This document shows positions 7,322 through 17,165 of a stretch of 17,500 nt of DNA, one piece after another (the first letter of the stretch is position 1; each line of letters begins with the position of its first letter). A program made the translations under genes and the position numbers. The stretch comes from Polaribacter sp. Q13 (GTDB lineage: Bacteria; Bacteroidota; Bacteroidia; Flavobacteriales; Flavobacteriaceae). The notes beneath the pieces were generated by a model. The model was given only the letters and a program-made list of their open reading frames with translations. It made no database searches and was not told the origin of the DNA. The DNA lies in the NCBI RefSeq assembly GCF_016858305.2, contig NZ_CP074436.1:1-17500 (forward strand), written 5' to 3'.

Positions 7322-8710
7322 ATGAAAAAAATTTTAAGTTTATTAGGAGTGGCTATTTTAGGAGGCGCTATTACTTTAGGCGGTTATAAAATGCTATTTA
7401 ATGAAAATGCAGTTGTAGAAAGATCTATTTCTCAACCCATAAAAACAGTTACAGCAAGTTATAATCCTGTTTTAAACAAAGTTAATGAAACTTCTGGTTC
7501 GGTAGATTTAACCGTTGCCGCAGAAAACACGGTACATGCGGTGGTACACGTTAAAAATACAGCGATAAGGACTCAGGTAAATCCAATGGATATTTTCTTC
7601 GGAAACGGTAATGGAGCTAGAAAGTTTGAGCAAGTTGGTACAGGTAGTGGAGTAATTATTTCGCAAGACGGGTATATTGTTACAAACAATCATGTAATTG
7701 ATGGAGCATCAGAAATTGAGATTACTTTAAACAACAGACAAAAATATGAGGCAAAGTTGGTTGGTACAGATAAAGAGAACGACATTGCTTTATTAAAAAT
7801 TGATGCAGATTTTGATTTACCTTATATTCCATTTGCAAATTCAGACAATATAAAAATAGGAGAATGGGTTTTGGCAGTTGGTAATCCTTACAACTTAACA
7901 TCTACCGTAACAGCAGGTATAGTTAGTGCAAAGGGTAGAGATTTAGAAGGGAATTCTTCTATAGATTCTTTTATTCAAACAGATGCAGCGGTAAATCCAG
8001 GAAATAGTGGAGGAGCATTGGTAAACACTCGTGGTGAGTTGGTTGGAATTAATACAGCAATTACCTCTAAAACCGGTTCTTTTATTGGGTATTCTTTTGC
8101 AGTTCCATCTAATATTGCCAAAAAGGTAATCGATGATTTATTAGAATTTGGGTCTGTACAAGAAGCTATTTTAGGCATAAACATAGATCAAAGTGAAGAA
8201 GATATAGATGGTGTTAAAATTGCCGGAGTAAGTAATGATGGTGGTGCAGAAAAAGGGGGCTTAAAATCTGGAGATGTTATTAAAAAAGTAAACGACGTAA
8301 AGATTTCTAAATTCTCAGAATTAAGAGGTCAATTAACTGCAAAAAGACCTGGAGATTTAGTAAATATTACTGTAGATAGAGATGGATCGGAGTTAATTAA
8401 AAGCGTAAAATTAAGCAAAAAAGATGCGTATGTTTCTAGAAAATTAGGAGTCGTTTTAAAAGATATCTCTAAAAAAGAAATGAAGAAATTCGATATTTCT
8501 GGTGGAGCTAGAATTGTAACCAATCAAAATAAAAATCTTATTTATTATGGTGTAAAAGAAGGATATATTATTACAGAAATTAATAAGAAACCAATTTTAA
8601 ATGCTAGTGAAGCTGTAAAAGAAATAGATGCTACTTTCGGAGCAGGAGCCCCTATTTATTTAGAAGTTATTAATTTAGATGGAGTAAAAGAGCGTTATGC
8701 TTTTAGATAA
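7322..8710 (+). CDS. htrA: HtrA/Do-family periplasmic serine protease
   Basis: An envelope protease and chaperone that degrades misfolded periplasmic proteins. The 462-residue protein has an N-terminal membrane or signal segment (about 4-25), a chymotrypsin-like domain and two PDZ domains. The catalytic triad is complete: H124 in TNNHVIDGA, D154 in KENDIALLKI and S229 in NPGNSGGALV. PDZ1 spans roughly 275-360 (ILGINIDQS, GLKSGDVIKKVND) and PDZ2 roughly 370-460 (LGVVLKDIS, IITEINKKPI). The residues before the protease domain match the usual flavobacterial form, with no Cys-linked loop. The four-box array and promoter upstream suggest stress control, and a strong terminator follows, so it is probably a single-gene unit. 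Confidence 0.96.
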   Translation: MKKILSLLGVAILGGAITLGGYKMLFNENAVVERSISQPIKTVTASYNPVLNKVNETSGSVDLTVAAENTVHAVVHVKNTAIRTQVNPMDIFFGNGNGARKFEQVGTGSGVIISQDGYIVTNNHVIDGASEIEITLNNRQKYEAKLVGTDKENDIALLKIDADFDLPYIPFANSDNIKIGEWVLAVGNPYNLTSTVTAGIVSAKGRDLEGNSSIDSFIQTDAAVNPGNSGGALVNTRGELVGINTAITSKTGSFIGYSFAVPSNIAKKVIDDLLEFGSVQEAILGINIDQSEEDIDGVKIAGVSNDGGAEKGGLKSGDVIKKVNDVKISKFSELRGQLTAKRPGDLVNITVDRDGSELIKSVKLSKKDAYVSRKLGVVLKDISKKEMKKFDISGGARIVTNQNKNLIYYGVKEGYIITEINKKPILNASEAVKEIDATFGAGAPIYLEVINLDGVKERYAFR

Positions 8711-8731
8711 GAGATTATAAAATTTTTAAGT

Positions 8732-8763
8732 AAAAACCGAATCATTTATTTGATTCGGTTTTT
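8732..8763 (+). terminator. Terminator after htrA
   Basis: A perfect 13-bp stem: AAAAACCGAATCA (8732-8744) pairs with TGATTCGGTTTTT (8751-8763) around a 6-nt loop. A T-rich tail follows (GTTTTATT). The A-run on the left would also allow it to work on the other strand. Confidence 0.9.
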
Positions 8764-8774
8764 GTTTTATTAGA

Positions 8775-8860
8775 AGCTATTTCCTGCTTTCACTACTCGC
8801 TTTTTTTATCCTAAAAAGGAATAAAAAAGAGCTCAAACAAATCGTTCAATCAGGGCTAAA
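8775..8860. repeat. Intergenic imperfect inverted repeat (TTTCCTGCTTTC ... CAATCAGGGCTA)
   Basis: The left end AGCTATTTCCTGCTTTC faces the right end CAATCAGGGCTAAAC as a degenerate inverted repeat: TCCTGcTT against the complement of AAtCAGGG. The centre is a longer hairpin, TTTTTTATCC around AAAA to GGAATAAAAAA. It has no coding capacity. I remember very similar sequences scattered between genes of other Flavobacteriaceae, so it is probably a member of a dispersed family. That is recall, not a search. Confidence 0.5.
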
Positions 8861-8955
8861 CAAGTTTAATTTCTTTAGTAATTAAGAGTAAATGTTTAGT
8901 TTACTTAATTTAGTAAGCAAAAACATATTAAAAGTTATATAAGTTTTCTTTTTCT

Positions 8956-8963
8956 TATTTTTG
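8956..8963 (+). promoter_or_regulatory. -7 box TATTTTTG before the small secreted protein
   Basis: TATTTTTG is an exact TAnnTTTG, 14 bp before the ATG at 8978. The T-rich upstream sequence has no clear TTG at the right distance. Confidence 0.4.
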
Positions 8964-8977
8964 AAATAAAAACAATC

Positions 8978-9343
8978 ATGAAAAATATTATTTTCTTCTT
9001 CCTTTTTTTACCAAGTCTTATTTTTGCACAAAGTTCAGATTTACCTAAAAACCCAAAACCGGGCAAATGTTATATAAGATGTTCTTCGCAAGATTTTAAC
9101 TATACAAAACCTGTAAATAAAAAGAAACTGTGGGTAGAATTAGAATGTCATGAAGCAAGAAATCTAACAATCGATGCAGAAAAAGAACATCTCTTTCAAG
9201 AATATCAAAAACTATTAAAAGAAAAAGATTTTGATGTAGACATTACAGGAGTGTTAGATCTAAAAACAGCAAAAGCTCATAATAAATATTTAAAGGTTTT
9301 AAAAAAAGAAAACAGAAAAAAAGCAAAGAACAAAAGGAAATAA
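8978..9343 (+). CDS. Small secreted protein with a KPGKCYxRC motif, unknown function
   Basis: A 121-residue exported protein. A signal peptide (1-18, MKNIIFFFLFLPSLIFAQ) is followed by NPKPGKCYIRCSSQDF (25-40). The P-G-K-C-Y-x-x-C form recurs in Bacteroidetes outer-membrane OmpA-type proteins. The later segment (74-106) contains LLKEKDFDVDITGVLDLKTAKAHNKYLK. It resembles one peptidoglycan-binding repeat of the form x-G-x-x-D-x-K-T-x-x-A-x-x-x-Y/F. The C-terminus is a strongly basic tail. Cysteines are C31, C35 and C57. I suggest an envelope or cell-wall role from these hints, but the product is not one I can name. It has its own promoter motif and terminator. Confidence 0.72.
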   Translation: MKNIIFFFLFLPSLIFAQSSDLPKNPKPGKCYIRCSSQDFNYTKPVNKKKLWVELECHEARNLTIDAEKEHLFQEYQKLLKEKDFDVDITGVLDLKTAKAHNKYLKVLKKENRKKAKNKRK

Positions 9344-9354
9344 CGGCTAAAAAG

Positions 9355-9386
9355 AAACCCAAAACAGTAGTTTATGTTTTGGGTTT
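9355..9386 (+). terminator. Terminator after the small secreted protein
   Basis: AAACCCAAAACA (9355-9366) pairs perfectly over 12 bp with TGTTTTGGGTTT (9375-9386). The loop is 8 nt and AATTTTAAATT follows. Confidence 0.85.
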
Positions 9387-9453
9387 AATTTTAAATTAAT
9401 TTTGATCTTTATTTGGTTTAAAACAACTTAAATAAATACAAACAGAAAAATTA

Positions 9454-9507
9454 GTGTAAATCTCTGTAATCTGTGGGTAAATTTTTTAAGGTGTTCTATG
9501 TAACTAT
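9454..9507. repeat. Short intergenic repeat, GTGTAAATCTCTGTAATCTGTGG (copy 3)
   Basis: A T/G-rich stretch built from CTCTGT and CTGTGG words, between convergent genes. It aligns best with copy 1: GTGTAAATtCgTaaAAT-aCGTG against GTGTAAATCTcTGTAATCTGTG. It has no coding capacity. Confidence 0.45.
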
Positions 9508-9530
9508 AAAATAAAAAAGATATAGCCAGT

Positions 9531-10193
9531 TTACGCTTCCTCAAAGAAATCAATTACAGCTTCAAATTCTTCATTTATAAACTCATCTTTACTCATAAAA
9601 TATTCAGAAGTAGTCAATCTGTAGTTATTTTCTTTTTTTTCTAAATACCAAATAATATCATTTGCTTCTACAAAAGCTTCTTCTGCATTTAATTGATCTG
9701 CAAATAACCTTTTAATTACGTTATGACTATCTAAGTTTTGAGCAAAACATTTCAACACAATTTCTTTAGTAATATTCGTTTCAGCATTTCTTGCTGGTGT
9801 TATTTCAAAATCTACAATAGTTGCTTTTGTATTCGGAAACTTTCCGTTAAAAGCTTTATACAAAAGCTGATTGATTATAAACAGCGTTTTGTGCAATTCA
9901 ATTTTTGGGTATTCTTCAGAAATTTTATCAACCAACATTTCATAAGAAAGAGAATCTATTTGTCCTTCATTTAAAACATCAGACAATTTATAATCTAACA
10001 CAATGGCAGCGGCTTCACTAGCATCTCTATCAGAAATTGCCATAAAAAGCAATTCTCTTAATTCTTTAATTTCGTTTACATCATTATTTGCAAAATCAAA
10101 ACGTACCAAAAGTTCTTTGTAATCGTCAATACTCCAAGAGTTCTCTAGGTCATCTACTGTAGAAATTTTGTGTATTTTAATAGCGTATTTCAT
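9531..10193 (-). CDS. Conserved-looking acidic protein, unknown function
   Basis: A 220-residue cytoplasmic protein with no signal peptide or membrane helix. I do not recognise the family. It is rich in Asp and Glu and mostly helical in pattern. Segments such as VRFDFANNDVNEIKELRELLFMAISDRDASEAAAIVLDYKLSDVL (roughly 30-75) look like packed helices. The C-terminus is very acidic, with SKDEFINEEFEAVIDFFEEA. Codon use matches its neighbours and a consensus-like promoter lies upstream, so it is a real gene. It is convergent with the small secreted protein and divergent from the DinB-like gene, so it is probably transcribed alone. The context gives no clear function. Confidence 0.8.
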   Translation of the reverse strand: MKYAIKIHKISTVDDLENSWSIDDYKELLVRFDFANNDVNEIKELRELLFMAISDRDASEAAAIVLDYKLSDVLNEGQIDSLSYEMLVDKISEEYPKIELHKTLFIINQLLYKAFNGKFPNTKATIVDFEITPARNAETNITKEIVLKCFAQNLDSHNVIKRLFADQLNAEEAFVEANDIIWYLEKKENNYRLTTSEYFMSKDEFINEEFEAVIDFFEEA

Positions 10194-10220
10194 TTTTTTA
10201 ATTCATTTTTGAATGTCCAT

Positions 10221-10251
10221 CTAAATTACATATTATTCAAATTAAATACAA
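10221..10251 (-). promoter_or_regulatory. Promoter of the acidic protein gene
   Basis: On the minus strand, TTG (10251-10249) is followed after 20 bp by TAATTTAG (10228-10221), a 7-of-8 match to TAnnTTTG at correct spacing. The ATG at 10193 is about 27 nt further on. Confidence 0.5.
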
Positions 10252-10364
10252 GTTTATACGGCAATTTTATGATTTTTTTAATAGAAAAGGATAGTGGTTT
10301 CTAAGGAATTAAACAGAGATAATTACAACGATTAGGATTCCTTATTTTTTGAAAAAACAAACCT

Positions 10365-10392
10365 TTGTAACCAATACTTTTTACTATTTTTA
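10365..10392 (+). promoter_or_regulatory. Promoter of the DinB-like/ligA pair
   Basis: TTG (10365-10367), a 17-bp spacer and TATTTTTA (10385-10392) give a 7-of-8 match to the -7 consensus with acceptable spacing. They lie 26 bp before the ATG at 10419. Confidence 0.5.
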
Positions 10393-10418
10393 CAAGCCAA
10401 ATTAATTCTTTTTTTATA

Positions 10419-12946
<2,528 letters not shown>

Positions 12947-12973
12947 AAAATAACTTAGTCTCTAATTAAGCTT

Positions 12974-13006
12974 AATAACGAACAGCGAATAACGAACAAA
13001 CAAGGT
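12974..13006. repeat. Tandem AATAACGAACA repeat
   Basis: AATAACGAACA occurs exactly twice, at 12974-12984 and 12988-12998, with a 14-bp period. AACAAGG follows. It is in the 95-bp gap between ligA and the DUF4294 gene and has no other feature. I recall runs of CGAATAACGAAC-like words between genes in related genomes. Confidence 0.4.
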
Positions 13007-13041
13007 TTCCTACTGCTGCTATGTGGTAAATTAATTAAAAT

Positions 13042-13776
13042 TTGAAAAAACTCTTATACATATATATACTACTAATTTCCATGGTTTCTTTTTCTCAAAA
13101 AAAGGAAGCAGATTCGTTGCCTATTAATGTAGACGACTATGTTTTTGTAAAACCAGGAGACACCTTAGTTGTAAACCTCAATGAATTTACGTTGTTCCCA
13201 AAAAACAAATTTAAATCTAGAAATGATATTCGGTACTATTTATGGTTCCGTAAAAAAGTATTCAGAGCATACCCTTATGCTCAACTGGCGTCACAAAGGT
13301 TAGATTCTTTAAATATTAGGCTAGAAAAAATAAAGTCTAAAAGTAAACGAAGAAAGTATACGCGCTTAGTTCAAAAATATATAGAAGGCGAGTTTACAGA
13401 TCAAATTAAAAAGATGACCACCACAGAGGGGCGAATTCTTATCAAGTTAATTCACCGTCAAACAGGTAAAACGGCATTTGAAAATATTAAAGTGTTAAGA
13501 AGCGGTTGGAAAGCCTTTTGGTACAATACAACAGCAAATGTTTTTAGTCTTTCGCTAAAAATGGAATACCATCCAGAAGCAGAAAACGAAGATTATTTAA
13601 TAGAAGATGTCCTGCAACGAGCATTTCAAGACGGAAAACTCAAACCTCAATCTACAAAGTTAAATTTCGATTTTTCTAAAATTATAGCAGAAAAAAAGGC
13701 AGCAATCAATGTAGAAGAATACAAATTGATGTTTTCAAAGATGAGAAAGAAGAAAAACCGTAAGAAAAAGGATTAA
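13042..13776 (+). CDS. DUF4294 domain-containing secreted protein
   Basis: A 244-residue Bacteroidetes-type protein of unknown function. The signal peptide covers about 1-19 (KKLLYIYILLISMVSFSQ) and is followed by the DUF4294 core. Conserved-looking pieces are YYLWFRKKVFRAYPYAQLA (65-83), KRRKYTRLVQKYIEGEF (102-118), MTTTEGRILIKLIHRQTG (125-142) and SGWKAFWYNTTANVFSLSLK (154-173). These form the family's helical part and W-rich segment. The tail is highly basic (RKKKNRKKKD). The start is a TTG at 13042, chosen because it opens directly on the signal peptide and no nearer ATG keeps it. It has no operon partner and the region downstream holds a repeat element. Confidence 0.86.
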   Translation: MKKLLYIYILLISMVSFSQKKEADSLPINVDDYVFVKPGDTLVVNLNEFTLFPKNKFKSRNDIRYYLWFRKKVFRAYPYAQLASQRLDSLNIRLEKIKSKSKRRKYTRLVQKYIEGEFTDQIKKMTTTEGRILIKLIHRQTGKTAFENIKVLRSGWKAFWYNTTANVFSLSLKMEYHPEAENEDYLIEDVLQRAFQDGKLKPQSTKLNFDFSKIIAEKKAAINVEEYKLMFSKMRKKKNRKKKD

Positions 13777-13783
13777 TTTTATT

Positions 13784-13902
13784 GGGTGTTCCCACGCCAA
13801 AAAAGGCGCGGTCGGGCTTTGCACTATATCTTTTTAAGGTATTATTTTCGCTACCGCTTCAATACCACCATAAAAAGGATGCCGTTTCAATCCCTAACAC
13901 GG
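13784..13902. repeat. Intergenic repeat element GGGTGTTCCC ... ATCCCTAACACGG
   Basis: A roughly 119-bp element of imperfect inverted design. The left edge reads GGGTGTTCCC, then GGGCTTTGCACTATATCTTTTT. The right edge reads AAAAAGGATGCCG, then TTTCAATCCCTAACAC. The outer ends share GTGTT against AACAC, and the inner ends share runs of five Ts and As. A local hairpin, CGCC-AAAAAA-GGCG, lies at 13795-13808. It is GC-richer than the surroundings and begins 8 bp after the DUF4294 stop. I recall very similar elements at many sites in Flavobacteriaceae genomes; this is memory, not a search. Confidence 0.55.
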
Positions 13903-14008
13903 AGTTTTTTATTGTAATAAACGACAACGAAATAATTATAGAAGAGGCAGAACAAACAAAATAGTACTTGGTTCGTTCTATTATAGATATTTAACGCGTA
14001 ATCGAGAG

Positions 14009-14032
14009 TCATTGCGAGGCACGAAGCAATCT
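14009..14032. repeat. REP-like hairpin ATTGC-GAGGCACGAA-GCAAT
   Basis: TCATTGCGAGGCACGAAGCA, followed by ATCT, has a 5-bp inverted arm (14011-14015 against 14026-14030). It matches the well-known dispersed intergenic sequence TCATTGCGAGGnnCGAAGCAATCT found in many bacterial genomes. A second small hairpin, AGCAA-TCTG-TTGCT, begins at 14025. Confidence 0.55.
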
Positions 14033-14038
14033 GTTGCT

Positions 14039-14599
14039 CAATTTTATCTCCTTAATTTATAATCTCATAAAACTTATGGTGACTATGTTTCTATATGGTA
14101 ATAAGAAAATTTCAACTCGTCTGTATCTAATTTCAGTTAAAACCTTTTACAGTTTAAGTATATTTCCAATCACGCTACATTATATATAAGAGGATATTTA
14201 TACCTTTAAGAAGATCGTTTATGCCAAAATTTATAATTCAAGTAACTGGTGAGGTCTCATTTTAACTCAAAAGATTCAAAATAAAACACCGTTATACCAA
14301 AAAAAGAGGAGTTTTCAGAACAAGCGAAGAGCCTTTCAAAGACAAAACACGCAAGAGCAGCAGCAGAATCACTAAAGAAAACAATCCCCAACCGACTTAT
14401 TTCCATTAAAACCCGGCATCTATCCAATTTCTGTTTTCTATGTGTTTAAAACAATCATCCACTTCCAAAACTACCCCAAAACCTAAAACCCGAAAAATAA
14501 CTTTAAAACAACCTCAAAAAAACTTCAGTTATAAACCATTAAAAACAAGCCTCTTAAAACCTTATGTAAAATTAAACCAAAATAAAGGTAAAAAAATAG
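14039..14599. other. Noncoding spacer upstream of the rrn promoters
   Basis: About 560 bp with no gene I can support. Frames open in 14300-14450 lack a start or a recognisable protein. The subsection 14461-14580 is strikingly strand-biased: by my count it has 4 G and about 30 C in 120 bases. A-tracts begin at 14467, 14478, 14485, 14493, 14505 and 14516. This may be a curved or UP-like region upstream of the first rrn promoter, which is inference. Confidence 0.4.
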
Positions 14600-14629
14600 T
14601 TGTCAGAATAAAAATGAGTTGTAAGTTTG
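14600..14629 (+). promoter_or_regulatory. rrn promoter P1
   Basis: TTG (14600-14602), exactly 19 bp, then TAAGTTTG (14622-14629), followed by CACCCGCTAAC. The -33 context TTGTCAGA is shared with P3. Confidence 0.75.
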
Positions 14630-14723
14630 CACCCGCTAACAGGAATATCAGAAAGTTAGCAACGTTCATTGAGGAGTTGTAATTAGATTAAGGATTAGTA
14701 GTTTAACTAAGTAGAGTGTCAAA

Positions 14724-14743
14724 ATTTTATTTAAAAATAAAAT
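14724..14743. repeat. AT-only palindrome between rrn promoters P1 and P2
   Basis: ATTTTATTT-AA-AAATAAAAT is a 9-bp inverted repeat with a 2-bp centre. It is low-complexity but perfect, and could be a weak terminator stem or a binding site. Confidence 0.3.
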
Positions 14744-14778
14744 AACAATTTCCTTAGGATTATAATTAAAAAGAGTTG

Positions 14779-14786
14779 TATGTTTG
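14779..14786 (+). promoter_or_regulatory. rrn promoter P2 (-7 box TATGTTTG)
   Basis: The context GAGTTGTATGTTTGCAG is nearly the same as at P3. There is no TTG at the normal -33 distance, so it is weaker than P1 and P3. A small CCGAA/TTCGG hairpin starts at 14791. Confidence 0.5.
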
Positions 14787-14861
14787 CAGTCCGAAATTTT
14801 CGGCAAAACGTTCAGGTTTTTTAAGGTTAAAAAACAAATAAAAAAAAGTTTCTTTTTTTTA

Positions 14862-14891
14862 TTGTCAGATTAGAAATAGTTTGTATGTTTG
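14862..14891 (+). promoter_or_regulatory. rrn promoter P3
   Basis: TTG (14862-14864), 19 bp, then TATGTTTG (14884-14891), followed by CAGCCGCTAAGG. It lies about 250 bp before the 16S gene and is the proximal promoter. Confidence 0.78.
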
Positions 14892-15030
14892 CAGCCGCTA
14901 AGGAATACAGCAAAAACGATCAGAGAAAGTTTGGAATGATAGTTAAAGATTATCAGTTAGTTCGAGTCTAACATTTCTACAAGTTAGGATTTATAACGAG
15001 TGTTTGAAAACATGAGTGCGAAGCCTAAAA

Positions 15031-15050
15031 GTTCATTGAAAATATTGAAA
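15031..15050 (+). promoter_or_regulatory. rrn leader element GTTCATTGAAAATATTG
   Basis: It recurs at 17023-17039 ahead of 23S as GTTCATTGACATATTG. Its placement before each large rRNA suggests an antitermination (boxA-like) or processing signal. That is inferred from position only. Confidence 0.5.
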
Positions 15051-15120
15051 TTGACAGCGTAATTAAAGAGTAGAATAACCACATTATTAATTTAATGTAA
15101 ATTCTTTTGAAACTTATTCA

Positions 15121-15139
15121 TTAAAATATTTAAAATATA
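15121..15139 (+). other. 5' arm of the 16S processing stem
   Basis: TTAAAATATTTA and its continuation to 15139 can pair with 16714-16732, past the 16S 3' end. There are 12 continuous pairs with one G-U, then a looser stretch. This is the expected RNase III-type stalk enclosing 16S, though the AT-rich composition lowers certainty. Confidence 0.4.
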
Positions 15140-15140
15140 C

Positions 15141-16656
<1,516 letters not shown>

Positions 16657-16740
16657 CTAGAGAAAGATGGTGAGTTACAAAAAAAGGTCATTTTTACTCT
16701 TTGCTGTTAATTTTATAATATAAGTATTTTAAGCTATTAT

Positions 16741-16814
16741 AGTCTCGTAGCTCAGCTGGTTAGAGCGCTACACTGATAATGTAGAGGTCGGCAGTTCGAG
16801 TCTGCCCGGGACTA
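16741..16814 (+). tRNA. tRNA-Ile (GAT)
   Basis: A 74-nt cloverleaf in the 16S-23S spacer. The acceptor stem AGTCTCG pairs with CGGGACT (one wobble). The D arm is TAGCTCAGCTGGTTAGAGC. The anticodon stem is CTACA/TGTAG with loop CTGATAA, placing GAT at 16775-16777. The T arm is GGCAG-TTCGAGT-CTGCC. The discriminator is A16814 and CCA is not encoded (CAA follows). Confidence 0.97.
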
Positions 16815-16896
16815 CAAATAAGCAAAAGTACTAAGGAAATTCTGGAAGTAAGAGGATTCTACATTCATAATTTAGAATTTATTCTGAATTTCATAA

Positions 16897-16971
<75 letters not shown>

Positions 16972-17005
16972 CAACGGCTTATAGTTGTTACTGATTTAAT
17001 TATCA

Positions 17006-17020
17006 GTGGCGATTCGCCAC
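17006..17020 (+). other. Spacer hairpin GTGGCG-ATT-CGCCAC
   Basis: A perfect 6-bp GC-rich stem with a 3-nt loop, immediately before the GTTCATTG element. It is not followed by a T-run, so it looks like a processing or antitermination structure rather than a terminator. Confidence 0.5.
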
Positions 17021-17022
17021 AA

Positions 17023-17044
17023 GTTCATTGACATATTGGTAAAA
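17023..17044 (+). promoter_or_regulatory. 23S leader element GTTCATTGACATATTG
   Basis: The second copy of the element seen before 16S at 15031-15050. A shorter GTTCATTATAG at 17115-17125 may be a third, partial copy. Confidence 0.5.
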
Positions 17045-17120
17045 TGATATCGTAAGAATCAAATAGATAGAGAACGATTAGAGTAATATCTAATCAAATA
17101 ATTTTTTTATAAAAATATAA

Positions 17121-17142
17121 AAGAGTTCATTATAGTGTGGCA
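17121..17142 (+). other. Hairpin with GCAA tetraloop before 23S
   Basis: TATAGTGTG pairs over 9 bp (one G-U) with CACACTGTA around a GCAA loop, a GNRA tetraloop. It ends about 24 bp before the 23S 5' end, so it is probably a stable part of the precursor. Confidence 0.55.
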
Positions 17143-17165
17143 ACACACTGTAGCAAAAAGTACAA

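Noticed and set aside
13782..13964. 60-residue open frame starting at TTG
   Set aside because: Its first two-thirds are the structured intergenic repeat at 13784-13902, and the start is a TTG inside it. No protein-like pattern is seen.
14300..14450. Open stretch reading KEEFSEQAKSLSKTKHAR as a decayed gene
   Set aside because: It has a stop upstream, no start codon, and about 55 residues with no recognisable family. Chance openness cannot be excluded.
14440..14682. 80-residue Lys/Pro/Thr-rich open frame
   Set aside because: It runs through rrn promoter P1 (TTG-N19-TAAGTTTG at 14600-14629). Its composition follows the G-poor A/C-rich tract rather than a gene.
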